From a bacterium (lineage in GTDB: Bacteria; Bacteroidota; Bacteroidia; Cytophagales; Cyclobacteriaceae): a stretch of 32,688 nt of DNA. Numbering within the stretch: the first letter of the stretch is position 1; each line of letters opens with the position of its first letter. Location: NCBI GenBank assembly GCA_024743255.1, contig JANSWY010000059.1, positions 1 through 32,688 of the forward strand, in the 5' to 3' direction. Under the pieces are notes generated by a model that saw only the letters and a list, made by a program, of their open reading frames with translations, searched no databases and had not been told where the DNA came from. Made by a program: the position numbers and the translations under genes. Shown here in pieces: positions 1 to 9,986 of the stretch.

Positions 1-474
1 ACTCCAATATTTGATGGTGCTTCTATGAAAGATGTGGCGGATGAATTGGCAGAAGCTGGAATTCCTGAATACGGAAGAACTTATCTATACGATGGTTTAA
101 CTGGAGACAGATTCGATCAACCAGTTACAGTTGGTATTATCTACATGCTGAAACTAGGTCACTTGGTTGATGATAAGATGCACGCAAGGTCTATTGGTCC
201 TTACTCACTTATCACTCAGCAACCACTTGGTGGTAAGGCTCAGTTTGGTGGTCAGAGATTTGGTGAGATGGAGGTTTGGGCACTTGAGGCATTCGGTGCG
301 GCAAACGTTCTTCAGGAAATCCTGACAATTAAATCTGATGATGTAATCGGAAGAGCGAAAGCATATGAAGCCATTGTAAAAGGTGAAAATATGCATAAAC
401 CAAATATTCCTGAATCATTCAATGTATTGGTTCACGAATTAAGAGGTCTTGCTCTTGAAATTACTTTAGAATAA
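1..474 (+). CDS. rpoB: RNA polymerase beta subunit, C-terminal fragment (5' end outside window)
   Basis: The frame is open from base 1 and gives about 157 C-terminal residues of the beta subunit, which forms the polymerase active centre with beta'. It contains the nearly invariant block [20 protein letters not shown] followed by AFGAA, characteristic of the beta C-terminus that anchors on beta'. The sequence ends with TAA at 472-474 and a second in-frame TAA follows directly. The gene is truncated only by the window edge, so its start and regulation cannot be seen. rpoC follows 57 bases later in the usual rpoBC order. Confidence 0.98.
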   Translation, partial: TPIFDGASMKDVADELAEAGIPEYGRTYLYDGLTGDRFDQPVTVGIIYMLKLGHLVDDKMHARSIGPYSLITQQPLGGKAQFGGQRFGEMEVWALEAFGAANVLQEILTIKSDDVIGRAKAYEAIVKGENMHKPNIPESFNVLVHELRGLALEITLE

Positions 475-489
475 TAAATGACAATGAAA

Positions 490-509
490 CCCCGGCAGAA
501 ATGTCGGGG
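490..509 (+). terminator. Hairpin between rpoB and rpoC (partial terminator, attenuator or processing site)
   Basis: An 8-bp stem (490-497 CCCCGGCA with 502-509 TGTCGGGG, one G-U pair) closes a GAAA loop of the GNRA type. The bases after it (CTAAATATATTT) are not a real T-tract, so efficient intrinsic termination is unlikely. Partial termination, RNase processing or 3'-end protection of the rpoB message are possible. The structure is seen in the sequence; its role is inferred. Confidence 0.6.
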
Positions 510-531
510 CTAAATATATTTCTCTAATAAT

Positions 532-3500
532 ATGGCATTTAGAAAAAACAAAAAACTAAACAACGATTTCTCTAGAGTAACAATCAGTTTAGCTTCTCCG
601 GAATCTATTCTTGAAAGTTCGCACGGAGAGGTAACCCAACCTGAGACCATAAACTACAGGACATACAAACCAGAAATGGGTGGACTGTTCTGTGAAAGAA
701 TCTTTGGTCCGGTAAAGGATTGGGAGTGTCATTGTGGAAAGTATAAAAGAATTAGATATAAAGGAATCATCTGTGATAGATGTGGTGTTGAAGTAACCGA
801 GAAAAAGGTTAGAAGGGAAAGAATGGGACACATTGAATTGGTTGTTCCTGTTGCACACATCTGGTACTTTAGATCTCTTCCTAATAAGATTGGATATCTT
901 CTTGGTTTGCCAACTAAGAAGCTTGATCAAATCATCTATTACGAAAGATACGTGGTTATTCAACCAGGTGTTAAAGAGGAAGATGGAATCAACAGACTTG
1001 ATTTCTTGACTGAAGATGAATATTTGGATATCCTGGATAAACTTCCAAGAGAGAACCAAATGTTGGATGATGATGATCCAAACAAATTCATCGCTAAAAT
1101 GGGTGCTGAGGCGCTAGAAATGTTGTTAGCAAGACTTGAGCTTGACCAACTTTCTTATGACTTAAGACACCAGGCTGCAACTGATACTTCTCAACAAAGA
1201 AAAGCTGAAGCTTTAAAAAGATTGAGAGTAGTTGAGGCATTTAGAGATGCCAAAACAAGAATCGAAAACCGTCCTGAATGGATGATAATCAAGATGGTTC
1301 CAGTAATTCCACCGGAATTGAGACCACTTGTTCCTCTTGATGGAGGTAGATTCGCAACTTCAGATTTGAACGACCTTTACAGACGTGTGATTATCAGAAA
1401 CAACCGTCTTAAGAGGTTAATTGATATTAAAGCTCCAGAAGTAATTCTTAGAAATGAGAAAAGAATGCTTCAGGAAGCTGTAGATTCTCTTTTCGATAAC
1501 TCAAGAAAAGTTAATGCTGTAAGATCTGATGGAAACAGAGCTCTTAAGTCTTTAAGTGATATGCTTAAAGGTAAGCAAGGTAGATTCCGTCAAAACTTAC
1601 TTGGTAAAAGGGTAGATTACTCTGGTAGATCTGTAATTGTAGTAGGTCCTGAGCTTAAAATGCACGAGTGTGGACTTCCTAAAGATATGGCTGCTGAGTT
1701 ATTCAAGCCGTTTATCATCAGAAAGCTTATTGAAAGAGGAATTGTAAAAACTGTTAAGTCTGCTAAGAAGATTGTTGATAGAAAAGATCCAGTAGTTTGG
1801 GATATTCTAGAAAACGTGTTGAAAGGACACCCAGTTCTTTTAAACAGGGCTCCAACACTTCACAGACTAGGTATTCAGGCATTCCAGCCGAAACTTATTG
1901 AAGGTAAAGCAATTCAGTTACACCCATTAGCATGTACGGCATTCAACGCCGACTTTGATGGTGACCAGATGGCGGTACACGTACCACTGGGTCATGAGGC
2001 TATTCTTGAAGCTTCTGTGTTAATGCTTGCTTCTCACAACATACTTAACCCTGCAAACGGAGCACCTATTACTGTACCTTCTCAGGACATGGTATTAGGA
2101 CTTTACTATGTAACTAAGGGTAGAAGAGGAACTGAAGATCATCCTGTTCTTGGAGAAGGAATGACATTCTACAGTGCAGAAGAGGTAGTTATTGCGATTA
2201 ACGAGAAGAGACTTTCAAAACATGCTTACATCAAGGTTAGAACTAGGGTTAGAACTGAAGAAGGTGAGCTTGAAACTAAAGTAATAGAGACTGTTGCTGG
2301 TAGAGTTATCTTCAACCAATTCGTTCCTGAGTCGGTAGGATTCGTGGATGAGTTATTGACTAAGAAGAAACTTCAGCAAATAATTCAAAGAGTATTTAAG
2401 ATCGCTGGAATGGCAAGAACTGCTCACTTCCTTGATGATATTAAAACTCTTGGATTCCAGTCGGCTTATAAAGGCGGACTTTCAATGGGACTTGGTGATA
2501 TCATGGTTCCAGATGAAAAGGCTCCTCTTGTTGAGCAGGCTAAGGAAGAAGTTGATGCAGTTTGGAACAACTACTTGATGGGTCTTATCACTGATAATGA
2601 GAGATACAATCAGGTAATTGATATTTGGACAAGAATTAACTCTCAGTTGACATCAACATTGATGAATCAACTTGAAGAAGATAATCAAGGATTCAACTCT
2701 ATCTACATGATGATGCACTCTGGAGCAAGGGGTTCAAGAGAGCAGATCAGACAGCTTGGAGGAATGAGAGGTTTGATGGCGAAACCACAAAAGAACTTAC
2801 AGGGTTCAGTTGGTGAAATCATTGAAAACCCAATTCTTTCAAACTTTAGAGAAGGACTTGATGTAATAGAGTACTTTATTTCTACTCACGGTGCGAGAAA
2901 AGGTCTTGCAGATACTGCACTTAAAACTGCGGATGCTGGTTACCTAACTCGTCGTTTGGTGGATGTTGCTCAGGATGTTGTTGTTAATGAGCCAGATTGT
3001 GGAACATTAAGAGGACAAGTCGTCGCAGCTCTTAAGGATAATGAAGAAGTGGTAGAATCACTTTCTGAAAGAATTCTTGGTAGAGTGTCAGTACATGACG
3101 TTTACGATCCATTAACCGAAGAGCTACTAGTAGCAAACGGTGAGGAGATAACTGAGGAAATTGCTCAGAAGATTGAGGAATCTGCTGTCGAAGAAGTAGA
3201 AATCAGATCTGTACTTACTTGTGAGACAAGACAAGGTGTTTGTGCTAAGTGTTATGGTAGAAACTTATCTACTGGTAAAATGGTACAACACGGTGAATCA
3301 GTTGGTGTAATTGCTGCACAATCAATTGGCGAGCCTGGTACACAGCTTACTCTTAGAACATTCCACGTAGGGGGTACTGCATCAAACATTGCTGTTGATG
3401 CTAACATCAAAGCTAAGTTCGATGGTGTAATTGAATTTGAAGATATCAGAACAGTTACAACTGAAAACGCTGAAGGTGATCCAGTGGAAGTGGTTATGGG

Positions 3501-4836
3501 TAGATCTGGTGAGATTAGATTAGTTGAACCTAAGTCTAAAAAGGTTCTTATGACTAATCACATTCCTTATGGTTCATTCCTTTTAACGAAGGACAAAGCA
3601 AAAGTTAAGAAAGACGATATGCTTTGTAATTGGGATCCTTATAATGCGGTTATACTTTCAGAATTTGATGGTACAATTGATTTTGAATCAATCATTGAAG
3701 GAATTACCTATAAGGAAGAGTCTGATGAGCAAACAGGTCACAGAGAGAAAGTAATTATCGATACTAAAGATAAAACTAAGAACCCGGCAATTGTTATCAA
3801 GTCTGATGACAAGGAAAAAGCTTACAACATTCCAGTTGGAGCTCACCTTTCAGTAGACATTGGAGACAAAGTGAAAGCTGGTCAGGTTCTTGTTAAAATT
3901 CCAAGAAGAACAGGTAAGTCAAGAGATATTACAGGGGGTCTTCCAAGGGTAACTGAACTTTTCGAAGCAAGAAACCCATCGAACCCAGCTGTAGTAAGTG
4001 AGATCAATGGTGTTGTTGAATACGGTGGAATTAAAAGAGGTAACAGAGAAATCTTCATCGAGTCTAAAGATGGCGTGAAGAAGAGATACCTGGTTCCATT
4101 GTCTAAGCACATCCTTGTTCAGGACAATGACTTTGTAAAAGCAGGTATGCCATTATCAGATGGAGCTATTACTCCGGCAGATATCCTTGCTATTAAAGGT
4201 CCTACCGCTGTTCAGGAATACTTAGTGAACGAGATTCAGGAAGTTTACCGACTTCAAGGTGTGAAGATCAATGATAAGCACATTGAGACAATCGTTAGAC
4301 AAATGATGCAAAAAGTAATCATCCTTGATGCGGGTGATACTAGTTTCCTTACAAATCAGGTTGTTGACAGATTTGCTTTCATGGAAGAGAATGATTCAAT
4401 TCTTGATAAGAAAGTAGTTGTTGAAGCTGGAGATTCTCCAAACTTAAAGCCTGGTCAGATTATTACAATGAGACAATTGAGAGATGAAAACTCAAGTCTG
4501 AAGAGAAAAGATCTGAAAGTAGTTGAAGTTAGACCTGCTGATCCAGCGGTTTCTAAGCCAACACTACAAGGAATTACACAAGCGTCATTAGGTACTGAAA
4601 GCTTCATTTCAGCTGCCTCTTTCCAGGAAACTACTAAAGTTCTTAGCGAAGCTTCAATCAGAGGTAAGCAAGACCAGTTGATCGGATTGAAAGAAAACGT
4701 AATTGTTGGACACCTTATTCCTGCTGGTACTGGAGTGAGACAATTCGGAACTAACATCGTTGGTAACAAGGAAGAGTATGATAACCTTGTTGCAGCGAAA
4801 GAAGAGTCTAGATCCAGAGAATATCAGACTAACTAA
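532..4836 (+). CDS. rpoC: DNA-directed RNA polymerase beta' subunit
   Basis: This 1434-residue protein is the catalytic beta' subunit of RNA polymerase and has the normal length for Bacteroidota. The N-terminal zinc-binding cysteines are C66, C68, C81 and C84. The Mg2+-binding catalytic motif NADFDGD is at residues 472-478, with Asp474, Asp476 and Asp478. The second zinc site is C823, C897, C904 and C907. The bridge helix/trigger loop region includes [20 protein letters not shown]. The ATG at 532 lies in an AT-rich context without a Shine-Dalgarno sequence, as is usual in this phylum. The gene is presumably co-transcribed with rpoB, subject to the hairpin at 490-509. No inserted domain or frame disruption was noticed. 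Confidence 0.99.
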   Translation: MAFRKNKKLNNDFSRVTISLASPESILESSHGEVTQPETINYRTYKPEMGGLFCERIFGPVKDWECHCGKYKRIRYKGIICDRCGVEVTEKKVRRERMGHIELVVPVAHIWYFRSLPNKIGYLLGLPTKKLDQIIYYERYVVIQPGVKEEDGINRLDFLTEDEYLDILDKLPRENQMLDDDDPNKFIAKMGAEALEMLLARLELDQLSYDLRHQAATDTSQQRKAEALKRLRVVEAFRDAKTRIENRPEWMIIKMVPVIPPELRPLVPLDGGRFATSDLNDLYRRVIIRNNRLKRLIDIKAPEVILRNEKRMLQEAVDSLFDNSRKVNAVRSDGNRALKSLSDMLKGKQGRFRQNLLGKRVDYSGRSVIVVGPELKMHECGLPKDMAAELFKPFIIRKLIERGIVKTVKSAKKIVDRKDPVVWDILENVLKGHPVLLNRAPTLHRLGIQAFQPKLIEGKAIQLHPLACTAFNADFDGDQMAVHVPLGHEAILEASVLMLASHNILNPANGAPITVPSQDMVLGLYYVTKGRRGTEDHPVLGEGMTFYSAEEVVIAINEKRLSKHAYIKVRTRVRTEEGELETKVIETVAGRVIFNQFVPESVGFVDELLTKKKLQQIIQRVFKIAGMARTAHFLDDIKTLGFQSAYKGGLSMGLGDIMVPDEKAPLVEQAKEEVDAVWNNYLMGLITDNERYNQVIDIWTRINSQLTSTLMNQLEEDNQGFNSIYMMMHSGARGSREQIRQLGGMRGLMAKPQKNLQGSVGEIIENPILSNFREGLDVIEYFISTHGARKGLADTALKTADAGYLTRRLVDVAQDVVVNEPDCGTLRGQVVAALKDNEEVVESLSERILGRVSVHDVYDPLTEELLVANGEEITEEIAQKIEESAVEEVEIRSVLTCETRQGVCAKCYGRNLSTGKMVQHGESVGVIAAQSIGEPGTQLTLRTFHVGGTASNIAVDANIKAKFDGVIEFEDIRTVTTENAEGDPVEVVMGRSGEIRLVEPKSKKVLMTNHIPYGSFLLTKDKAKVKKDDMLCNWDPYNAVILSEFDGTIDFESIIEGITYKEESDEQTGHREKVIIDTKDKTKNPAIVIKSDDKEKAYNIPVGAHLSVDIGDKVKAGQVLVKIPRRTGKSRDITGGLPRVTELFEARNPSNPAVVSEINGVVEYGGIKRGNREIFIESKDGVKKRYLVPLSKHILVQDNDFVKAGMPLSDGAITPADILAIKGPTAVQEYLVNEIQEVYRLQGVKINDKHIETIVRQMMQKVIILDAGDTSFLTNQVVDRFAFMEENDSILDKKVVVEAGDSPNLKPGQIITMRQLRDENSSLKRKDLKVVEVRPADPAVSKPTLQGITQASLGTESFISAASFQETTKVLSEASIRGKQDQLIGLKENVIVGHLIPAGTGVRQFGTNIVGNKEEYDNLVAAKEESRSREYQTN

Positions 4837-4844
4837 GAGTTATA

Positions 4845-5168
4845 ATGGAAGACGACAAGAAAAAAGCTGCTGGAAATCAGATCAACATAGAGCTTTCTGA
4901 GGAAATAGCTGAAGGAGTGTACGCAAATCTTGCAATGATTGCTCACTCAAATAGCGAATTCGTTGTTGATTTCATCAGGTTAATGCCTGGTGTTCCAAAA
5001 GCAAAAGTGAAATCCAGAATAGTTATTACACCAGAGCATGCAAAAAGACTTTTGCATGCTCTTGAAGATAATATAGATAAGTACGAAAGTACTTTTGGTC
5101 CAATCAAGCAAGTGGAAGAAACACCAAAATTCCCTATTAATTTCGGAGGAACAATCGGTGAAGCTTAG
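4845..5168 (+). CDS. DUF3467 family protein
   Basis: This 107-residue protein of unknown function starts 8 bases after the rpoC stop and should be on the same transcript. It matches the DUF3467 pattern as I recall it: an NQINIELSEEIAEGVYANLA start, a central HSNSEFVVDFIRLMPG segment and a helical VITPEHAKRLLHALEDNI segment. The N-terminus is acidic/basic and the last 25 residues look flexible (Pro, Gly, Phe). There is no signal peptide, membrane helix or Cys/His cluster, so it should be a small cytoplasmic protein. Its position after rpoC is, to my knowledge, conserved in Bacteroidota and hints at a transcription-linked role; that is inference. Confidence 0.9.
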   Translation: MEDDKKKAAGNQINIELSEEIAEGVYANLAMIAHSNSEFVVDFIRLMPGVPKAKVKSRIVITPEHAKRLLHALEDNIDKYESTFGPIKQVEETPKFPINFGGTIGEA

Positions 5169-5195
5169 CAATAAGCTAAATAATTCCCAACTTAT

Positions 5196-5226
5196 TTTGG
5201 ATAAAAATTAATAATCTCTATTTTTG
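5196..5226 (+). promoter_or_regulatory. Bacteroidota-type promoter for the rpsL operon
   Basis: A TTTG -33 element (5196-5199) is followed after 19 bases by TATTTTTG (5219-5226), matching the TAnnTTTG -7 consensus. Initiation is expected near 5232, leaving a leader of about 38 nt before the rpsL ATG at 5270. It lies in the 101-bp gap after the DUF3467 gene, where no convincing terminator is visible, so some read-through from rpoBC is likely. Confidence 0.75.
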
Positions 5227-5269
5227 CGTTCCCAAATTTTAAAGGGTGACTATTAAAAATATTAATTAA

Positions 5270-5650
5270 ATGCCTACTATACAGCAATTAGTAAGAAAGG
5301 GTAGAAAGACACTAACGTCGAAATCAAAGTCTCCTGCTTTGGACTCTTGTCCACAGAGGAGAGGGGTTTGTACTAGAGTGTACACAACTACTCCTAAGAA
5401 GCCTAACTCAGCAATGAGAAAAGTTGCAAGGGTTAGATTAACAAATGGTAAAGAAGTAAACGCCTATATCCCAGGAGAGGGCCACAACTTACAAGAGCAC
5501 TCTATTGTTCTTATCAGAGGTGGTAGAGTAAAAGACCTTCCGGGAGTAAGATACCACATCATCAGAGGAGCTTTAGATACAGCTGGTGTAAGCGGTAGAT
5601 TACAAAGAAGATCTAAATACGGAGCTAAAAGACCGAAAGACAAAAAGTAA
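5270..5650 (+). CDS. rpsL: 30S ribosomal protein uS12
   Basis: This 126-residue protein sits at the decoding centre of the 30S subunit. [12 protein letters not shown] and [13 protein letters not shown] are the conserved loops. Lys43, Lys44 and Lys88 match the positions where streptomycin-resistance changes occur in E. coli. They are wild type here, so no resistance substitution is seen. Asp89, the residue methylthiolated in some bacteria, is present. It is the first gene of the str-type operon and lies 7 bases before rpsG. The basic C-terminus ([14 protein letters not shown]) is normal. Confidence 0.98.
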   Translation: MPTIQQLVRKGRKTLTSKSKSPALDSCPQRRGVCTRVYTTTPKKPNSAMRKVARVRLTNGKEVNAYIPGEGHNLQEHSIVLIRGGRVKDLPGVRYHIIRGALDTAGVSGRLQRRSKYGAKRPKDKK

Positions 5651-5657
5651 TTGAATA

Positions 5658-6125
5658 ATGAGAAAAGCAAAACCGAAGAAACGATACATTCTTCCTGATC
5701 CGATTTACAAGGATACACTGGTTACCAAATTCGTGAACAATTTGATGCTCGATGGTAAAAAGAGTATTTCATATTCAATTTTCTATAATGCTGTTAATCT
5801 AGTTGAAGAAAGAACTAAGGAGAACGGCCTAGAAACATGGAAAAAAGCACTTAGTAACATCACCCCTGCTGTAGAGGTGAAAAGTAGAAGAGTAGGTGGT
5901 GCAACTTTCCAGGTTCCTATGGAAGTAAGACCTGAGAGAAAGACAGCATTGGCAATCAAGTGGATGATCAAATACGCCAGATTGAGAGGAGAAAAGACTA
6001 TGAAGGAAAGATTGGCTGGTGAGATCATCGCTGCATCAAAGGGTGAAGGTGCTGCAGTTAAGAAAAAAGACGACACCCACAGAATGGCAGAAGCTAACAA
6101 GGCATTTTCACATTTTAGATTCTAA
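5658..6125 (+). CDS. rpsG: 30S ribosomal protein uS7
   Basis: uS7 (155 residues) nucleates assembly of the 30S head and contacts the E-site tRNA. Recognisable blocks are [17 protein letters not shown] in the middle and [20 protein letters not shown] followed by [18 protein letters not shown] at the end. Length is standard. It lies between rpsL and fusA with gaps of 7 and 8 bases, so the three genes are on one message. In E. coli S7 represses translation of this operon; nothing in the short gaps here shows a comparable site. Confidence 0.98.
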   Translation: MRKAKPKKRYILPDPIYKDTLVTKFVNNLMLDGKKSISYSIFYNAVNLVEERTKENGLETWKKALSNITPAVEVKSRRVGGATFQVPMEVRPERKTALAIKWMIKYARLRGEKTMKERLAGEIIAASKGEGAAVKKKDDTHRMAEANKAFSHFRF

Positions 6126-6133
6126 ATAAAAAA

Positions 6134-8245
6134 ATGGCAAAAAGAGATTTAAAATTCACCAGAAACATCGGTATCGCAGCGCACATCGATGCTGGAAAGA
6201 CTACAACTACTGAGCGTATTCTTTATTACACTGGTGTTAGTCATAAAATAGGTGAGGTGCATGATGGTGCAGCTACTATGGACTGGATGGAGCAGGAGCA
6301 AGAAAGAGGTATTACAATTACTTCTGCTGCAACTACTGTTTTCTGGCCTTACAAAAACAATGAGTACCACATCAATATTATAGATACTCCTGGTCACGTT
6401 GACTTTACTGTTGAGGTGAACAGATCTTTAAGAGTATTAGACGGTCTTGTTTTCTTATTTAGTGCTGTAGATGGGGTTGAGCCTCAATCAGAAACTAACT
6501 GGAGACTTGCTGACAACTACAATGTTGCTCGATTAGGTTTTGTTAACAAAATGGACAGAGCTGGAGCAGATTTCTTAAATGTTTGTAAGCAAGTTAAGGA
6601 AAGACTAGGTACTAAATCTGTTCCTTTCCAATTACCAATTGGAGCTGAAGAGAACTTCAAAGGAGTGGTTGATTTAGTAGAAAGAAAAGCAATGGTTTGG
6701 AATGAGGAGGACATGGGAATGACCTTCGAAGAAATTGAAATTCCTTCTGATATGGTTGACGATGTTGACCAATACAGAGAGGAACTTCTTGAGGCTGTTG
6801 CAGAATACGATGAAGGATTAATGGAGAAATACTTCGAAGATCCTGAGTCTATTACAAAAGAAGAAATTATTGCTGCTTCTAGAAAAGCAACTATCGACAT
6901 GGCTTTCGTGCCAATGTTCTGTGGTTCTGCTTTCAAGAACAAAGGAGTTCAAACAATGCTTGACTATGTGATGGAGCTACTTCCTTCACCTTTAGATAGA
7001 GAAGGTATTGAAGGAACTGATCCTGATTCAGAAATGCCAGTTGTAAGAAAGCCATCTCCAGAAGAGCCTTTCGCAGCTCTTGCATTCAAAATTGCTACTG
7101 ACCCATTCGTAGGTAGACTTTGTTTCGCAAGATCTTATTCAGGAACTCTAGATTCTGGTTCTTATGTATTCAACACAAGAACTATGAAGAAAGAAAGAAT
7201 TTCTAGAATCTTCCAAATGCACGCTAACAAGCAAAACCAAATTGATCAATTCCATGCTGGTGATATCGCTGCAGTTGTAGGATTTAAAGATATAAAAACA
7301 GGAGATACACTTTGTGACGAGAAAAACAAAATCGTTCTTGAATCAATGGTATTCCCTGATCCGGTAATCGGTTATGCAATTGAGCCTAAAACTCAGGCAG
7401 ATGTTGATAAGTTAGGTATGGCGATCGCTAAACTAGTTGAAGAAGACCCTACTTTAGTAGTAGAAACTGATCACGATACAGGTCAGACTATCCTTAAAGG
7501 TATGGGTGAGCTTCACTTAGATATTATCATCGACCGATTAAAGAGAGAATTTAAAGTTGAGATTAATCAAGGAGCTCCTCAGGTTGCTTACAAAGAAGCT
7601 ATCCAGAGCCTTGTTGATCACAAAGAAGTATACAAAAAGCAATCAGGTGGTAAAGGTAAATTCGCTGATATAGTATTCGAACTATCTCCAGTGGATGAGG
7701 ATTACGAAAAAGATGGCTTGCAATTCGAAAATAAGATTGTTGGTGGTGTGATTCCAAAAGAATTCATTCCAGCAATTGAAAAAGGATTTACGCAAGCTAT
7801 GGCTAACGGTCCTCTTGCAGGCTTCCCATTAGATAGCATGAAAGTTAAGTTATATCACGGTTCATTCCACGATGTTGACTCTGATGCATTGTCTTTTGAA
7901 TTAGCAGCAAGAATTGGATTCAAAGAAGCAGCTAAAAAAGCTGGTCCTGTATTGCTAGAGCCAATCATGGCTGTAGAAGTTGTGACTCCTGATGAGTACA
8001 CTGGTTCTGTAACTGGTGATATGAACAGAAGAAGGGGTATAATGAAAGGAATGGATGTAAAAGGAAATTCGCAGGTAGTTAAAGCGGACATTCCATTATC
8101 TGAACTTTTCGGATATGTAACTGATCTAAGAACAATGAGTTCTGGTAGAGCAACTGCTTCACTAACATTCTCACACTACGATCCAGTTCCAAAGAACATC
8201 GCAGATGAGGTGATCAAGAAAACGAAAGGTGAAGTTGTAAATTAA
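6134..8245 (+). CDS. fusA: Translation elongation factor G
   Basis: EF-G is the GTPase that drives ribosomal translocation and, with RRF, ribosome recycling. The 703 residues give the standard five-domain protein. GTPase motifs are the P-loop AHIDAGKT (16-23), switch I RGITI (58-62), DTPGH (84-88, with catalytic His88) and NKMD (138-141). Domain IV has the expected [16 protein letters not shown] segment and the C-terminal part has [12 protein letters not shown]. Its place in the rpsL-rpsG-fusA cluster supports the canonical fusA rather than a stand-alone paralogue. tuf does not follow; rpsJ does, after 8 bases. Confidence 0.98.
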   Translation: MAKRDLKFTRNIGIAAHIDAGKTTTTERILYYTGVSHKIGEVHDGAATMDWMEQEQERGITITSAATTVFWPYKNNEYHINIIDTPGHVDFTVEVNRSLRVLDGLVFLFSAVDGVEPQSETNWRLADNYNVARLGFVNKMDRAGADFLNVCKQVKERLGTKSVPFQLPIGAEENFKGVVDLVERKAMVWNEEDMGMTFEEIEIPSDMVDDVDQYREELLEAVAEYDEGLMEKYFEDPESITKEEIIAASRKATIDMAFVPMFCGSAFKNKGVQTMLDYVMELLPSPLDREGIEGTDPDSEMPVVRKPSPEEPFAALAFKIATDPFVGRLCFARSYSGTLDSGSYVFNTRTMKKERISRIFQMHANKQNQIDQFHAGDIAAVVGFKDIKTGDTLCDEKNKIVLESMVFPDPVIGYAIEPKTQADVDKLGMAIAKLVEEDPTLVVETDHDTGQTILKGMGELHLDIIIDRLKREFKVEINQGAPQVAYKEAIQSLVDHKEVYKKQSGGKGKFADIVFELSPVDEDYEKDGLQFENKIVGGVIPKEFIPAIEKGFTQAMANGPLAGFPLDSMKVKLYHGSFHDVDSDALSFELAARIGFKEAAKKAGPVLLEPIMAVEVVTPDEYTGSVTGDMNRRRGIMKGMDVKGNSQVVKADIPLSELFGYVTDLRTMSSGRATASLTFSHYDPVPKNIADEVIKKTKGEVVN

Positions 8246-8253
8246 TAACGATC

Positions 8254-8559
8254 ATGAATCAAAAAATTAGAATCAAACTAAAGTCATACGATCACAACTT
8301 AGTTGATAAATCTTCTGAGAAGATCGTTAGAGCGGTGAAAACTACTGGAGCTGTTGTTAGTGGACCAATTCCACTTCCTACAGAGAAAGAGATCTTTACT
8401 GTATTGAGATCACCACACGTAAACAAGAAATCAAGAGAGCAATTCCAACTTTGTACTTATAAAAGACTGGTAGATATCTATTCTAACAGCGCAAAAACGG
8501 TTGATGCTTTAATGAAACTTGAGTTACCAAGCGGGGTTGACGTAGAGATCAAAGTATAA
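8254..8559 (+). CDS. rpsJ: 30S ribosomal protein uS10
   Basis: This 101-residue protein belongs to the 30S head and, in E. coli, also joins the Nus antitermination complex as NusE. Conserved segments include [33 protein letters not shown] and [19 protein letters not shown]. It starts 8 bases after fusA and is the last gene of this operon, being followed by a strong terminator (8582-8615) and a new promoter. In E. coli rpsJ is instead the first gene of the S10 operon, so the operon boundary is shifted here. Confidence 0.98.
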   Translation: MNQKIRIKLKSYDHNLVDKSSEKIVRAVKTTGAVVSGPIPLPTEKEIFTVLRSPHVNKKSREQFQLCTYKRLVDIYSNSAKTVDALMKLELPSGVDVEIKV

Positions 8560-8560
8560 G

Positions 8561-8577
8561 AATTAGGTAACCTAATT
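8561..8577 (+). repeat. Perfect palindrome just after rpsJ
   Basis: AATTAGGT-A-ACCTAATT is an 8-bp inverted repeat around one central base, starting 2 bases after the rpsJ stop codon. As RNA it could form a 7-bp stem with a TAA loop, stacked directly upstream of the terminator hairpin. As DNA it resembles a dimeric repressor site. No T-tract follows it, so it is not itself the terminator. Confidence 0.5.
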
Positions 8578-8581
8578 ATAT

Positions 8582-8615
8582 AGAACCAATATCGTAGTAT
8601 ATTGGTTCTTTTTTT
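8582..8615 (+). terminator. Rho-independent terminator after rpsJ
   Basis: An 11-bp perfect stem (8582-8592 AGAACCAATAT with 8599-8609 ATATTGGTTCT) has a 6-base loop and runs into seven T residues (8609-8615). It should end the rpsL-rpsG-fusA-rpsJ transcript. Confidence 0.9.
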
Positions 8616-8637
8616 GCACTAAAATTTACTCGAACTG

Positions 8638-8668
8638 TTTGCTCGAGATTAATAAATTGCTATCTTTG
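8638..8668 (+). promoter_or_regulatory. Promoter for the rplC (S10/spc/alpha) operon
   Basis: The -33 TTTG (8638-8641) and -7 TATCTTTG (8661-8668) are separated by 19 bases, an excellent match to the Bacteroidota consensus. The -33 box sits between CTCGA (8629-8633) and TCGAG (8643-8647), a short inverted repeat that might be an operator. The transcript would start near 8674, giving a leader of about 53 nt before rplC. Confidence 0.85.
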
Positions 8669-8672
8669 CAGT

Positions 8673-8726
8673 CCTTTACGGAGGAATAAGGATTTTTGAC
8701 ACTTAATTAGTAAGAATAAAAGCAAA
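8673..8726 (+). other. Leader of the rplC operon mRNA
   Basis: The expected 5' leader contains GGAGG at 8680-8684, a Shine-Dalgarno-like sequence 42 bases before the rplC ATG and therefore too far away to serve it. TCCTT just before it (8672-8676) and AAGGA just after it (8688-8692) can pair around the GGAGG to form a 5-bp hairpin. In E. coli L4 regulates the S10 operon through its leader; an analogous role here is only a guess. Confidence 0.35.
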
Positions 8727-9359
8727 ATGTCAGGGATAATTGGAAAAAAAATCGGTATGACCAGCATCTTCGATGCGGATGGTAAAAATATACCGGCTAC
8801 ATTAATAGAAGCAGGACCTAATGTGATAACGCAGGTTAAGAATTCTGATGTAGATGGATATAACGCCGTACAATTGGCATACGACGAAAAAAAGGAGAAG
8901 AATACAACTAAGGCTTTGAAAGGACATTTTGCAAAAGCTAAAACCACTCCTAAGAAGAAGGTAGTTGAATTCAGAAACTTTAGAGAGGAATTTGAAGGGC
9001 AAGTTGCTCTTGGTAATACAATTGAAGTAGGTCAGGTATTTGACGAAAATGATTTCGTTGATGCTATTGGTACTTCTAAAGGTAAAGGTTTCCAGGGGGT
9101 AGTTAAAAGACACAACTTCGGTGGTGTTGGTCAGGCTACTCACGGTCAGCACAACAGGTTGAGAGCACCTGGTGCGATTGGAGCTTGTTCATACCCGGCA
9201 AGAGTTTTCAAAGGTTTGAAAATGGCTGGTAGAACTGGTGGAGATAGAGTTAAGGTATTAAACTTGAAAGTATTGAAAGTAATGCCTGAGAAAAACCTTA
9301 TCCTAATAAGCGGTTCTGTACCTGGTTCAAATAATTCATATATAATTCTTGAGAAATAA
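8727..9359 (+). CDS. rplC: 50S ribosomal protein uL3
   Basis: uL3 (210 residues) is an early-assembling 50S protein whose long loop reaches toward the peptidyl-transferase centre. The start [19 protein letters not shown] and the loop [20 protein letters not shown] followed by [21 protein letters not shown] are diagnostic. It is the first gene of the large ribosomal operon here, preceded by its own promoter. Its TAA overlaps the rplD ATG by one base (TAATG), suggesting translational coupling. There is no Shine-Dalgarno sequence near the start; the upstream bases are A-rich. Confidence 0.98.
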   Translation: MSGIIGKKIGMTSIFDADGKNIPATLIEAGPNVITQVKNSDVDGYNAVQLAYDEKKEKNTTKALKGHFAKAKTTPKKKVVEFRNFREEFEGQVALGNTIEVGQVFDENDFVDAIGTSKGKGFQGVVKRHNFGGVGQATHGQHNRLRAPGAIGACSYPARVFKGLKMAGRTGGDRVKVLNLKVLKVMPEKNLILISGSVPGSNNSYIILEK

Positions 9360-9985
9360 TGGAATTATCAGTTTTAAATACAAGCGGAAAAGATACTGGC
9401 AAGAAAGTTACACTAACTGACACAGTATTTGCTGTTGAACCAAATGATCATGCGATCTATCTTGATGTTAAACAATATTTAGCTAATCAAAGACAGGGAA
9501 CGCATGCGGCTAAAGAAAGAGCTGATATCGTAGGTTCTACTAAGAAGATCAAGAGACAAAAGGGAACTGGTACCGCAAGGGCTGGTAGTATTAAGTCTCC
9601 AATTTTCAGAGGTGGAGGTAGAGTATTCGGTCCAAGACCAAGAAACTACGATATGAAATTGAATAAGAAATTAAAGCAAGTTGCTAGAAGATCTGCTTTG
9701 TCTTACAAGGCGCAGGAAAATGCAATTGCGGTAATTGAAGATATCGTGATGGATGCACCAAAGACTAAAGAATACATTAGTCTAATGGACAACCTTTCAC
9801 TAGGCGCTAAGAAAACACTTATCGTTACTGACGAATTGAACAAGAACTTGATCCTATCAAGCAGAAACGTTCAGAACTCTGCTGTAACTGTTCTTAGCGA
9901 ATTAAATACATATGACATCCTGAATGCTGATAACATCATCTTCAGCGAAGGAACTATTGACAAACTAGAAAATCAGTTCGGTTAA
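9359..9985 (+). CDS. rplD: 50S ribosomal protein uL4
   Basis: uL4 (208 residues) lines the nascent-peptide tunnel and in many bacteria regulates its own operon. The extended loop is visible as KKIKRQKGTGTARAGSIKSP followed by IFRGGGRVFGPRPRNY. The C-terminal globular part ends in a typical LSELNTYDILNADNIIFSEG segment. It overlaps the rplC stop by one base and lies 1 base before rplW. Length and motifs are normal, with no loop insertion. Confidence 0.98.
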   Translation: MELSVLNTSGKDTGKKVTLTDTVFAVEPNDHAIYLDVKQYLANQRQGTHAAKERADIVGSTKKIKRQKGTGTARAGSIKSPIFRGGGRVFGPRPRNYDMKLNKKLKQVARRSALSYKAQENAIAVIEDIVMDAPKTKEYISLMDNLSLGAKKTLIVTDELNKNLILSSRNVQNSAVTVLSELNTYDILNADNIIFSEGTIDKLENQFG

Positions 9986-9986
9986 G

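Noticed and set aside
589-1059. 156-codon open frame on the minus strand inside rpoC
   Set aside because: It lies fully within rpoC, has no family resemblance, and looks like a reverse-strand shadow of AGA/GAA-rich coding sequence. The same applies to antisense frames in fusA, rplC, rplN, carA, eno, ppx and others.
5170-5196. AATAAG/CTTATT pairing after the DUF3467 gene as a terminator
   Set aside because: Only 6 A-T-rich pairs with a 15-base loop; the following T residues belong to the -33 box of the rpsL promoter.
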